Both the position numbers and the translations under genes were made by a program. The notes beneath the pieces are model-generated. The model ran no database searches and was not told the DNA's origin. It saw nothing but the letters and a program-made list of their open reading frames with translations. From an uncultured Microcaldota archaeon (lineage in GTDB: Archaea; Micrarchaeota; Micrarchaeia; Anstonellales; Anstonellaceae): a DNA stretch of 9,858 bases. Below are positions 1-7,226 of this stretch, piece after piece; positions within the stretch are counted from its first letter, which is position 1, and each line of letters starts with the position of its first letter. The stretch spans positions 1 through 9,858 of the forward strand of contig CAIXYX010000111.1 of assembly GCA_903923795.1 (NCBI GenBank), read 5' to 3'.

Positions 1-1389
1 AAGAGCCGAGCGGCGGGCGTCATAGGGCTGCACCGTCCAGTCCACTCCATCTGCATACATCAAATCAAATGCGAACAGATGCAGCGGCAATTCCTCGGCC
101 ATCTGCGCCACGCCATGCTTCCTCTTGCGCTGAATCGTTGTCTGAAACGAGTAATACCTCTTCTCCTTCACCGAATAGGCAAGCGCCTCGCCCTCGAAAA
201 TCAAATGTTTCGGAGCAAGCTTCCTCGCCCCGGCGGCAACTTCAGGAAAAGATGCCGTCACCCTCTCCAGTTTGCGTGAATACAATTCCACCCTCTCGCC
301 GTCCTTGTGCACCTGCAAGCGAAAGCCGTCATATTTTCCTTCAGCCGCGCAGGCGCCCAATTTCTCCACTATCTCCGCAGGAGTGGACAGCCTCTCCGCC
401 AACGCGGGCCGAATCGGCGAGAACAAGCGAATCTGGAATTTCTCCACCTTCGAATAATCAAACAATGCCAATTCTGCGACATGTGCCAAGTCAGATGACA
501 AATTAAACGCCCGCTCCATGGGTGCGCGCACGCTTTTCTTGAAACCCATAAGCATTGCGCGGTAATATTCCGGCTTCTCCTTAACCGGCCGAATTTTCGT
601 CACCGTTATCTCCTGCAACGGGGCAAGCCCGCCATCAAGCAAAATCTCTATCTTCGAGCCGTCGGCAAAAGTCTCGATTGATTTCGCATCCGCGCACGAG
701 AAAACGAATTCGAGCGAGGCATCCGAATCATCGGTCTTGAGCTCTTTCTCTTTTTTGCCCTCTGCCTCGTAATCCCACAACGGCGATATGTTCGTCTTCT
801 TGCCATCCGGCAAACTCTTCAGTGCCCTTATCCGTTCCTTCACTTTCGGCACGCGAAGCAGGGCAAGCGCGTCGAGTATGGTCGGCTCGGCCACCCCAAG
901 CCTCAATTTTCCGACGCAGAAGCGCACGATATATCTTGCTTCAAGCGGAGAAGCCGAATTCAGCAGTTCGGCCAAAGTCTTTATCTTCCCCTCCTGAGAG
1001 CCGTGCCCCGAAAGTTTCGCCAAGCGCACAAGCGATGCGAACACTCCTGCCAATCCAAGCTCGTCGGCTCCGAGGCTCATCTGCTTCTTTTTCGACAAAG
1101 CCCATTCGGCTGTGGCGCCCCAGTCGCCCGACTTCTTGAACTGGGCATCAAGCTCCTTGTCGCTCCGCCCCGAAACAAGCGCGATGGACTGTTCGGCGAG
1201 CCTCTCGCCAAGCCCAAGCTCAAGCCCCTCATACGGCGGCGCGAGTATCCCTTGGCAAAGAAGCACAAGAGGGCGCACCTCGTCGCGTTTGGCCCGTGCC
1301 AAGAGCTGCGCCAGATGGCCCGCCATCTCAAGGCGCCCCTGCGCGGCCTCGACATCTGCCCACACTGTCGCGACTTCGGCAAAAAGCAT
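1..1389 (-). CDS. lig: ATP-dependent DNA ligase, archaeal type (C-terminus beyond window edge)
   Basis: This gene seals nicks in duplex DNA through a ligase-AMP intermediate, joining Okazaki fragments and repaired strands. The visible 463 residues run off the left edge with no stop. The N-terminal DNA-binding domain shows LCQGILAPPYEGLELGLGE (about 44-62) and the GVAE turn at 165-168. Motif I is EGKYDG (350-355), with K352 the expected adenylated lysine and R357 following. YSRKLE, FEGEAL (E399/E401, motif III), FQTTIQRKRKH and FAFDLMYADG (motif IIIa) come next in the usual order. Motifs IV and V (EGLMVK and WLK-like) must lie beyond the edge. The ATG at 1389 is the only start after an in-frame TAG about 21 bases upstream. 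K352 lies about 100 residues later than in typical archaeal ligases (near 250), because of an insertion at about 184-288. Family assignment is firm; the completeness of the gene cannot be seen. Confidence 0.95.
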   Translation of the reverse strand, partial: MLFAEVATVWADVEAAQGRLEMAGHLAQLLARAKRDEVRPLVLLCQGILAPPYEGLELGLGERLAEQSIALVSGRSDKELDAQFKKSGDWGATAEWALSKKKQMSLGADELGLAGVFASLVRLAKLSGHGSQEGKIKTLAELLNSASPLEARYIVRFCVGKLRLGVAEPTILDALALLRVPKVKERIRALKSLPDGKKTNISPLWDYEAEGKKEKELKTDDSDASLEFVFSCADAKSIETFADGSKIEILLDGGLAPLQEITVTKIRPVKEKPEYYRAMLMGFKKSVRAPMERAFNLSSDLAHVAELALFDYSKVEKFQIRLFSPIRPALAERLSTPAEIVEKLGACAAEGKYDGFRLQVHKDGERVELYSRKLERVTASFPEVAAGARKLAPKHLIFEGEALAYSVKEKRYYSFQTTIQRKRKHGVAQMAEELPLHLFAFDLMYADGVDWTVQPYDARRSAL

Positions 1390-1410
1390 GCAAGAAGAAC
1401 GACAGATGGG

Positions 1411-1424
1411 CTAAAAAGATTATC
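1411..1424 (-). promoter_or_regulatory. Weak TATA-like box for the DNA ligase gene
   Basis: On the minus strand the AT-rich run GATAATCTTTTTAG lies about 22 to 35 bases before the ligase ATG, the spacing expected for a leaderless archaeal transcript. It is a poor TATA match. The stronger TTTTATAAAT on the minus strand, 1459-1468, could serve instead and would give a leader of roughly 45 bases. Confidence 0.3.
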
Positions 1425-1459
1425 CGCCGGCAGCCGGAATTTCACATCAATCCCGAATA

Positions 1460-1468
1460 TTTATAAAA
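1460..1468 (+). promoter_or_regulatory. TATA box for the 1493 gene
   Basis: TTTATAAAA is centred 29 bases before the ATG at 1493. That places the transcription start at or next to the start codon, so a leaderless mRNA is likely. No Shine-Dalgarno match precedes the ATG, which agrees. Confidence 0.6.
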
Positions 1469-1492
1469 TGAAACACCAACATTTATCACTAT

Positions 1493-1906
1493 ATGAAAAG
1501 CATATCTGCGCTCAACTCCGGCATTTGGGACACCACCCAGCCGAAAAACAACGATTTCCGCGGCCAGCGCCTTCCCATCGCCGAATCCCTCGCCTTCAAC
1601 GGCCTGCACCAGCGCGTCGAGCGCGTCATCGGGTCCCGCCAGCGCATAGATGCGCATGAAGCCCGTATCCTCGCAGCCGAAATCATGCAGCATAATTCCG
1701 AGGAGCTGGCCCATAAGCTCATTTTGAGCAAGCTGGTCACCGACACTGATTCTCTGATAATGCTGGTGGATGCCATCAAAACGCCGTCTTTTGCCCTCGA
1801 TATATTGGACAACACCCGGGTTTATTATCTCCCAGAAAAATCCCGCTCGCGTTTGCTCGATCTGGCCGGTTTGGAGAGCAGACGGCATATATCATATCTG
1901 GTCTGA
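1493..1906 (+). CDS. Hypothetical protein, 137 residues, helical C-terminal two thirds
   Basis: I do not recognise a family. The protein is soluble, with no signal peptide or membrane segment. Residues 1-28 look extended or disordered. From about residue 30 to the end the sequence is a series of amphipathic helices (for example HEARILAAEIMQ, SEELAHKLILSKLV and DSLIMLVDAIK), compatible with a small helical bundle or a short helical-repeat fold. It is preferred over the overlapping minus-strand reading frame (1442-1888) because a good TATA box sits 29 bases before its ATG and its third codon positions are G/C-rich like those of the neighbouring genes. It is divergent from the DNA ligase, and its end is 17 bases from the end of the convergent ABC permease. 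A shared promoter region with the ligase could hint at replication or repair, but that is only context. Confidence 0.65.
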   Translation: MKSISALNSGIWDTTQPKNNDFRGQRLPIAESLAFNGLHQRVERVIGSRQRIDAHEARILAAEIMQHNSEELAHKLILSKLVTDTDSLIMLVDAIKTPSFALDILDNTRVYYLPEKSRSRLLDLAGLESRRHISYLV

Positions 1907-1923
1907 TAAGCGCCAAATCCATC

Positions 1924-3903
1924 TCATTCCTGTCTCTTTCTAAAGTAGAATGCCAAGCCGAGGCAGACCAGCACGAACGCCATCAGATAGCCAAGTTCCA
2001 ATAGAGATTCCATGAATCCAAGCCCCATGATTATCGATTTCGATATGGCGCTCGACAATTCATACAAAGGCGATAGTTTGCTCAATACCTGGAACGGCTC
2101 GGGCATTATCTCAAGCGGTATTAGGGCGCCCGAGAGGAAGATGCTGGGTATGCTAATCAGCAGCGAGAGCATGATGGCCACGCTCTCTTTTCTCACAAAG
2201 AGCGAGAGCAATATGCCCAGCGCGCTGAACACGGCCGGCGCGAGAATCAGGGCAGGCAACGCGTAGAGCAGGCCGGTCCAGCCGCCGATTCCGAAGAAGA
2301 TGAATGCTATCATTGTGAGCAGGGCCAGCTGCAGCAGGCTGGCGAAGTAATTCGCCAGAAAGCGGCCCATGACGAAATTGAACGCCCCGAAGCGCGAATC
2401 TCTTATGCGGCGGTCCATGCCCTGATTCTGCAAGGAAACCCCAACCATCATGGGCAGGAGAAGGGCGGCCAATATCATGTCGATGGACACGATGGCGGGG
2501 AAGAACACGCTGATTATGTCCGTGCTGTGCGACACATAATGGCTGCCGATTTGCACCGGCGTGAGATATCTGCTGTCTGTGTTGCTCACGCCCAAGAGTC
2601 TGGCGCTCATCTGGTTCATGTCATCTGACGCGCGCGAGAGGTTCGTGTCAAGTGTTCCGAGGCTGGCATCAGTGTCCGCCATAAACGCCTGACTCGAATC
2701 CAAAAAGTTCCGGCCGTCCCGCACCACTCCCTCGAGCTGTCCGAGCCGTATGTCCCCGCTGCCCAGCTCATCGCTCAAGCTGTTGAGTTTCGCGTCCCAT
2801 TCATCGCACTTGTTGCGCAGCTCTGCCTGGGTGTTTGCAAGGTCGGCCCGCGTGTTGGCCAGATCGTCCTTCGCACTGTTTATCTCTGATTTGTATCCTT
2901 CGAAATCCACCGACTGCAGGTCGTTTCGCGCCGACTGCAAGTCGTAGCGCGCATCTGTTATCTGGGAATGGGCGTCATCGAGATTGGAGTCGAGCGTGTT
3001 CAGATATTGCAATGTGACTGGGTCATGGCTTGCGGTCCGCAGACTGGCCGAAGTCCTCTGCGCCGCCTCCACGTCGTATTGATACACGGCCAATTTCGAA
3101 TCAGCCGAATCTATCTTCTGCACATACCCGTCCCTCTTCGACTCATAATCATTCAGGCTCGCATACACATTGTCAAGCTCTGTGTTGGCAGAATCTATGC
3201 GGTAGATATAATTGTCGATGTTGCCGCTCTCCCCTCTGATTTCGTTCATCTGATTGCGCGCCTCGGACAACAGGCTCTTGGCGCGGGCGGAGGCGTTCTC
3301 CGCATCGCTTATGTCTGATTCGACATCATATGCGCCGAGCTTCTGCGCCTGCACCCGCATGTCCTCGACCCGTGTGCGCGTGTCGCTCAAATTGCGCCTA
3401 AACTGCGCCAGGTCCCCTCGTTTCGCATTCAGGAAATCGACCGAGGCCTGCACATCTGTTTTCAATTTGTCCATCGAACTCGTCACTACCGTGCCTTTTT
3501 CCTGCGCGAACGCGCTCTGCAATTCTATCATGAGGTTGTTGGACACCATCCCCTTCTGCGGGTCGCGGTAGAATACGGCGTATTGCCCCGAGCCGTTCAC
3601 CCCTATCTCCACTCCGAGCGCAATCTCGCCAAGGCCAATCTTGTTTTCCATCTCCCTCGATGAATTGAACATGACGAGCCTGACGCCAGACACGTTGTTG
3701 AGCGAGGATATCATCCTCGCGCTGCTGGCAGGGTCTGTATCATAGAGGCCGACCGGTATGTGCCCGACAGCATTTATGGAGCCCGAGAATGCGGGGCCCA
3801 ATAGGCCCATGACAATGATGGGGTAAATCAGGATGAGCACGGCCGTCAAGCCCATGCGCGAGATGAGCCTCAATTCGGCATTGGCCATATCGAAGAGCTT
3901 CAT
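1924..3903 (-). CDS. ABC-2 type exporter permease with long coiled-coil ectodomain
   Basis: This is the membrane half of an ABC exporter. Of its 659 residues, TM1 covers about 17-38. A large extracytoplasmic region follows, then five membrane segments near 464-487, 515-539, 547-569, 575-597 and 631-653, ending in a basic FRKRQE tail. Residues about 48-133 (VGLYDTDPASSARM, GEIALGVEIGV, VFYRDPQKG) match the small globular part seen after TM1 in ABC2_membrane_3 proteins. Residues about 135-440 are almost entirely heptad coiled coil. The last segments include the family-typical IFLSGALIPLEIMPEPFQ and LSPLYELSSAI. This architecture resembles bacterial YhgE/Pip-like proteins, whose substrates are mostly unknown; no substrate can be inferred here. 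Its ATG overlaps the upstream ATPase stop as ATGA, with GGAGGG six bases ahead, so the pair is co-translated and should form one transporter. Confidence 0.88.
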   Translation of the reverse strand: MKLFDMANAELRLISRMGLTAVLILIYPIIVMGLLGPAFSGSINAVGHIPVGLYDTDPASSARMISSLNNVSGVRLVMFNSSREMENKIGLGEIALGVEIGVNGSGQYAVFYRDPQKGMVSNNLMIELQSAFAQEKGTVVTSSMDKLKTDVQASVDFLNAKRGDLAQFRRNLSDTRTRVEDMRVQAQKLGAYDVESDISDAENASARAKSLLSEARNQMNEIRGESGNIDNYIYRIDSANTELDNVYASLNDYESKRDGYVQKIDSADSKLAVYQYDVEAAQRTSASLRTASHDPVTLQYLNTLDSNLDDAHSQITDARYDLQSARNDLQSVDFEGYKSEINSAKDDLANTRADLANTQAELRNKCDEWDAKLNSLSDELGSGDIRLGQLEGVVRDGRNFLDSSQAFMADTDASLGTLDTNLSRASDDMNQMSARLLGVSNTDSRYLTPVQIGSHYVSHSTDIISVFFPAIVSIDMILAALLLPMMVGVSLQNQGMDRRIRDSRFGAFNFVMGRFLANYFASLLQLALLTMIAFIFFGIGGWTGLLYALPALILAPAVFSALGILLSLFVRKESVAIMLSLLISIPSIFLSGALIPLEIMPEPFQVLSKLSPLYELSSAISKSIIMGLGFMESLLELGYLMAFVLVCLGLAFYFRKRQE

Positions 3904-5132
3904 GGGGTTCCCTCCGATTTGCCTCCGCCGAAAGCCCCCAAAAACACTTTGTTGAGCGAGGGCTCGCGTATGGCTATCTTGCCTATGCTCACATTTTTCA
4001 TCGAGAGGAGCGCCGAGACCTCATGCAGGCATTCGGTGATATTCTCCTGCGGCGCGAGGAAGTATATGCGGTCATCGAGCGGCACCACTTTGGTGAAATG
4101 CTCCAAGCCCGCCGCCCTCTTGAACAGCTGCTTGACATCTCCGCTGATTTCCGAGAGTATTATGACATAGGGCCCGCCCTGCGCCCTTATCAATTCCTCC
4201 AGAGGGCCAATCGCCAGCACTTTGCCGAGCGTCAAGAGCACGGCGCGGTCGCACACCTCCTCGACATCCTCGAGGTAATGGGTTGTGAGTATGACCGACA
4301 CGCCCCTGCTCTTGAATTTTCTTATCGTGTTGTTGATGAGCTGGCGCATGCTCACATCCAACCCCGCCGTCGGCTCGTCCAAGAGCACGATTTTGGGGTC
4401 CTTGATTACCGATATGGCGATGTTGAGAAGCCGTTTGTATCCGCCCGAAAGATTCTTTGCCCGCACTTTCGCGAATTTGTCGAGGTTGTACTCCTCGAGC
4501 ATGGCATTGATGCGCGCCTCGCGCTCCTCTTTCGGTATGTTGAACATCAGCGCCGCGAAGCGGAGGTTTTCATGCACCGTGAAGTCGAAAAAGAACGAAT
4601 ACTCCTGCGGCACGAATGCCACCTGCGCGAGCACGACCGCGCGGTTCTTCTTCACCTCATATCCCCCAATGGTGAGGCTGCCGGTGTAATTCCGATTCTC
4701 GCGGCAAAGACAGGACAAGAGCGTGCTCTTTCCCGCGCCGTTCGAGCCAAGAAGGGCGAATATCTCGCCCTCATACACCTCGAACGAAATAGAGTCGAGC
4801 GCATTGCGGTCCTTGTATTTCACGCTCAGATTCTCGGCCTTTATGATGACTTCGCGTCTTGATGATGAGGCATGCGTGTCCCTCACCATCTCGTCGGCCA
4901 GGACGTATCGGCCATCCCCGATTCCACCCGACCCGCTCGGCATGCGCGGCTCGGCCACAATGGTTTGCGCCGGGGCATCCGGCTTCGGCTTTGGTGCTGC
5001 GGCTGCGGGTTTTTTCGGCGCAGCCACCGACGGCGCGTCATCCGATGGCACAACTATGGATGGCCGAATCCTGTCCTGCGCATCTGCCAAAAATTGGCGT
5101 TTGCCCCGCTTCTTCGAATTATCGTCTGGCAC
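3900..5132 (-). CDS. ABC transporter ATP-binding protein (partner of the 1924-3903 permease)
   Basis: This is the ATP-hydrolysing subunit of an exporter, working as a dimer on the cytoplasmic face. Of 410 residues, the nucleotide-binding domain covers about 94-312. Walker A is GSNGAGKST (129-137, K135), the Q-loop glutamine is Q176, the signature is LSGGY (228-232), Walker B is IVLLDEP (248-254, E253), the D-loop is AGLDV and the switch histidine is H285 in TTHYLED. A C-terminal regulatory domain follows, ending with REPSLNKVFLGAF, which is typical of ATPases paired with ABC-2 permeases. The first 92 or so residues are an unusual low-complexity, Pro/Ala-rich extension. The start is taken as GTG at 5132, because TTATAAA lies 25 bases upstream and suggests a leaderless mRNA; an internal start such as M64 is possible. 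The stop overlaps the permease start by four bases. Confidence 0.92.
   Translation of the reverse strand: MPDDNSKKRGKRQFLADAQDRIRPSIVVPSDDAPSVAAPKKPAAAAPKPKPDAPAQTIVAEPRMPSGSGGIGDGRYVLADEMVRDTHASSSRREVIIKAENLSVKYKDRNALDSISFEVYEGEIFALLGSNGAGKSTLLSCLCRENRNYTGSLTIGGYEVKKNRAVVLAQVAFVPQEYSFFFDFTVHENLRFAALMFNIPKEEREARINAMLEEYNLDKFAKVRAKNLSGGYKRLLNIAISVIKDPKIVLLDEPTAGLDVSMRQLINNTIRKFKSRGVSVILTTHYLEDVEEVCDRAVLLTLGKVLAIGPLEELIRAQGGPYVIILSEISGDVKQLFKRAAGLEHFTKVVPLDDRIYFLAPQENITECLHEVSALLSMKNVSIGKIAIREPSLNKVFLGAFGGGKSEGTP
3910..3915 (-). promoter_or_regulatory. Shine-Dalgarno site for the ABC permease
   Basis: GGAGGG on the minus strand ends six bases before the permease ATG and lies inside the last codons of the ATPase gene. 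It complements the conserved archaeal 16S 3' end (CACCUCC) and fixes the permease start at 3903. Confidence 0.75.
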
Positions 5133-5153
5133 GGTCTATGAAACGGAACACAC

Positions 5154-5160
5154 TTTATAA
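5154..5160 (-). promoter_or_regulatory. TATA box for the ABC exporter operon
   Basis: TTATAAA on the minus strand is centred about 25 bases before the GTG at 5132. This spacing supports leaderless initiation at that GTG and hence the long N-terminal extension of the ATPase. Confidence 0.6.
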
Positions 5161-5202
5161 TCCGATTTCCCGGCAATCTCTGGCTCCCCCCATCTGTTCA
5201 GA

Positions 5203-5239
5203 CTATAAGTATTTCGACTCCATCTATCCATAGTATAGC
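5203..5239 (+). promoter_or_regulatory. Promoter region of the asnS operon (two TATA-like boxes)
   Basis: CTATAAGTA (5203-5211) would start transcription near 5235 and leave a leader of about 30 bases. TAGTATAGC (5231-5239) would start transcription near 5260. The first is the better TATA match. The rest of the 127-base gap between the divergent genes shows no hairpin or other element I can name. Confidence 0.45.
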
Positions 5240-5268
5240 AATATCCAATCAAGCACTATGTGATTCCC

Positions 5269-6579
5269 ATGGACTGCCTCACAGACTCATTCACGCCCAT
5301 CTCATCCATCCTCGCAGGCAAAGCGGAGGGCAAGGTGGTGAACATCCGCGGCTGGGTGCACCGCTCCCGCTCCTCTGGGGGCTTGGCATTCATCATCATG
5401 CGCGACTCATCCGGCATCATTCAGTGCGCCGTGAAAAAAGGCGTGGTGGACGAGGTGGCCTTCAATTCCGCCAAAGGCGTATTCATCGAATCCTCGGCAA
5501 TGGTTTGTGGCACGCCGAAAAAAGACGAGCGCGCGCCGGGCGGCTGGGAGATTGGCGCCTCTGACTTCTCGGTCATCCATCAGGGCATTCCATTCCCCAT
5601 AGCAAAAGACCAGTCTGTCGAATTTTTGCTCGACACGCGCCACTTGTGGCTCCGCTCGCAGAAGCTCACCAAAGTGATGAAACTGCGCGATTATGCCACC
5701 CGCTCGCTCCGCACATTTTTCGAGAAGCGCAGCTTCATCGAATGCGTGCCGCCCATAATCACCAAGTCGGCCTGTGAGGGCGGCTCCACTCTTTTCGAAT
5801 TAGACTACTTCGGCTCGCCTGCCTACCTCTCGCAATCAGGGCAAATGTATGCCGAAGTCTATATGCAGGCTCTTGAGAAAGTGTTCATCCTTGCCCCCTC
5901 TTTCCGCGCCGAGCCTTCTCGCACTGTTCGTCATCTTGCTGAGTATTGGCATTTGGAGCCCGAGATGGCTTTCTACAATCAGAAGATGAACATGCAATTG
6001 CAGGAGGAAATGATGGTGCATGTTTGTCACGACATTGGCAAGAATCATGCAGATTTGCTCACAGACATCGGCCGCGACCCCGAGAAATTGCTTGCCGTGA
6101 AGGGCCCATTCCCCCGCATCACTTATGAAAAAGCGATTGAGAAATGCCGCGAATTGGACTGTGCAATAGAATACGGCCAAGACCTCGGAGCAGATGAAGA
6201 GGCCGCGCTCACAAAAGATGCCGAGCAGCCTATCTTCATCCACAACCATCTCAAAGCATTCAAGGCATTCTACATGCGCGAGGACCCGAACATGCCCGGC
6301 ACCGTCCTCTCGGCTGACCTCTTGGCGCCCGAAGGCCATGGCGAAATAATCGGCGGCAGCGAGCGCATCTGGGATGCTGCCGAGCTGAAAAGCAGGATGG
6401 AAGAGCAGAACCTGCCGATGAAAGACTACCAATGGTATGTCGATCTTCGTGAATATGGCTCGGTGCCGCACTCGGGCTTCGGATTGGGCATAGAGCGCTT
6501 GTGCAAGTGGATGTTCGGATTAGACCACATAAGGGACGCGATTCCGTTCCCGAGGACGATAAATCGGGTTTATCCATGA
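5269..6579 (+). CDS. asnS: Asparaginyl-tRNA synthetase (class IIb, archaeal type)
   Basis: It charges tRNA-Asn with asparagine in the cytoplasm, using ATP. The order is an N-terminal OB-fold anticodon-binding domain (about residues 22-110, VVNIRGWVHRSRSSGG) and then the class II catalytic core. That core has motif 1 around FIECVPPIIT, the LSQSGQMYAE stretch, motif 2 SFRAEPSRTVRHLAEYWHLE, and motif 3 GFGLGIERL near the C-terminus. AsnRS rather than AspRS is indicated by LSQSGQMYAE (AspRS usually has LSQSPQ), by EPEMAFY, and by the DLLAPEGHGEIIGGSER and GSVPHSGFGLG signatures. The length of about 436 residues is normal. An in-frame GTG nine bases upstream (5260) could be the start, but GTGAT there also matches a Shine-Dalgarno sequence, so the ATG is chosen. 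The ribL-like gene follows after 15 bases and is probably co-transcribed. Confidence 0.93.
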   Translation: MDCLTDSFTPISSILAGKAEGKVVNIRGWVHRSRSSGGLAFIIMRDSSGIIQCAVKKGVVDEVAFNSAKGVFIESSAMVCGTPKKDERAPGGWEIGASDFSVIHQGIPFPIAKDQSVEFLLDTRHLWLRSQKLTKVMKLRDYATRSLRTFFEKRSFIECVPPIITKSACEGGSTLFELDYFGSPAYLSQSGQMYAEVYMQALEKVFILAPSFRAEPSRTVRHLAEYWHLEPEMAFYNQKMNMQLQEEMMVHVCHDIGKNHADLLTDIGRDPEKLLAVKGPFPRITYEKAIEKCRELDCAIEYGQDLGADEEAALTKDAEQPIFIHNHLKAFKAFYMREDPNMPGTVLSADLLAPEGHGEIIGGSERIWDAAELKSRMEEQNLPMKDYQWYVDLREYGSVPHSGFGLGIERLCKWMFGLDHIRDAIPFPRTINRVYP

Positions 6580-6585
6580 AGTGTC

Positions 6586-6589
6586 GGTG
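6586..6589 (+). promoter_or_regulatory. Shine-Dalgarno site for the 6595 gene
   Basis: GGTG ends five bases before the first of two tandem ATG codons (6595 and 6598). It supports translation of this gene from a shared mRNA with asnS and argues against a later internal start. Confidence 0.45.
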
Positions 6590-6594
6590 CATCC

Positions 6595-7170
6595 ATGATG
6601 ATTTTCCAATCTTCTACGCAGAAATCCGAGAAGCAGTCGGCCATCTCGCTCTATCTGCAAGTCGTGCGCGAGAACTGCCTCAATCCATCCTCATTGGCCG
6701 CGCTGGCCTCTGCGCAAAAAGACATGCTTGAGAAGAGGAAAGACGGCGACCTCTACACTCTGCGCCCCGAATTCCGCCATCAGTTCAAGGTCGTTCTCAC
6801 CGGCGGCGTGTTCGACGTCATCCACCCCGGTCATCTGCACACTTTGCGCGAGGCGAAAAAACATGGCGATGTGCTCGTGGTCGTTGTGGCAACCGACAAA
6901 ACTGTGCAAGAGAGAAAAAATGTGCAGCCCATGCACAATCAAAACGAGCGGGCCGAATTGGTGGATGCGCTAAAACCAGTTGATCTGGCCATCGTTGGCG
7001 CATCTGATTGGAAGACAACTCTCGAGCGCGTCTCACCCGATGTCGTTGTCTTCGGCTATGACCAGACCGAGATGAAATTGCCGAGCAACATCCAAGTGGT
7101 GAAGCTCACCACGCACGGCGCCAACCCCGATTCGAAGACAGGCAAAGTGCGCGAACGATTGGGGCTTTGA
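6595..7170 (+). CDS. RibL-like cytidylyltransferase, probable FAD synthase, with N-terminal extension
   Basis: It belongs to the HxGH nucleotidyltransferase superfamily. The probable role, from similarity to archaeal RibL, is transfer of AMP from ATP to FMN to make FAD; glycerol-3-phosphate cytidylyltransferase-like activity is the main alternative. Residues about 64-191 form the Rossmann-like core, with VLTGGVFDVIHPGHLHTL holding the HPGH motif (77-80). This is followed by GDVLVVVVATDKTV, ERAELVDALKPVDLAIVG and PDVVVFGYDQTE, an arrangement very close to what I recall of the methanogen enzyme. Residues 1-62 are an extra, mostly helical and charged segment not expected in the usual enzyme of about 150 residues or fewer. 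A shorter protein from M44 is possible, but the GGTG site favours 6595. The gene lies 15 bases after asnS with no promoter seen between them. Confidence 0.8.
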   Translation: MMIFQSSTQKSEKQSAISLYLQVVRENCLNPSSLAALASAQKDMLEKRKDGDLYTLRPEFRHQFKVVLTGGVFDVIHPGHLHTLREAKKHGDVLVVVVATDKTVQERKNVQPMHNQNERAELVDALKPVDLAIVGASDWKTTLERVSPDVVVFGYDQTEMKLPSNIQVVKLTTHGANPDSKTGKVRERLGL

Positions 7171-7198
7171 GCAGCAAATCTCCCGCCCGGGCCTTTGA

Positions 7199-7207
7199 TT
7201 ATAAATT
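7199..7207 (+). promoter_or_regulatory. TATA box for the 7238 gene
   Basis: TTATAAATT is centred 35 bases before the ATG at 7238 and 26 bases before an in-frame GTG at 7229. A transcript starting near 7229 would just include the ribosome-binding site or begin at the GTG itself. Confidence 0.55.
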
Positions 7208-7226
7208 CTCATCTCCAATCGCAGTC

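Noticed and set aside
1003..1659. Plus-strand open frame of 218 codons across the ligase start region
   Set aside because: It is antisense to the ligase N-terminus and runs out of frame into the 1493 gene. Its composition is the Arg/His/Pro-rich kind typical of a shadow frame in GC-rich DNA.
1442..1888. Minus-strand open frame of 148 codons opposite the 1493 gene
   Set aside because: It fully overlaps the plus-strand gene, which has a well-placed TATA box and codon use matching its neighbours. No promoter or ribosome-binding site was seen for the minus-strand frame.
4023..4862. Plus-strand open frame of 279 codons
   Set aside because: It lies wholly opposite the ABC ATPase, whose motifs are unmistakable. 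It is a long antisense shadow with no recognisable domain.
5133..5268. Possible regulatory RNA or tRNA in the gap before asnS
   Set aside because: I found no cloverleaf, conserved hairpin or riboswitch-like core. Only TATA-like boxes and a pyrimidine-rich stretch are visible.
5836..6471. Minus-strand open frame of 211 codons
   Set aside because: It lies opposite the asnS catalytic core, with no promoter or domain seen. It is explained as a shadow of asnS codon bias.
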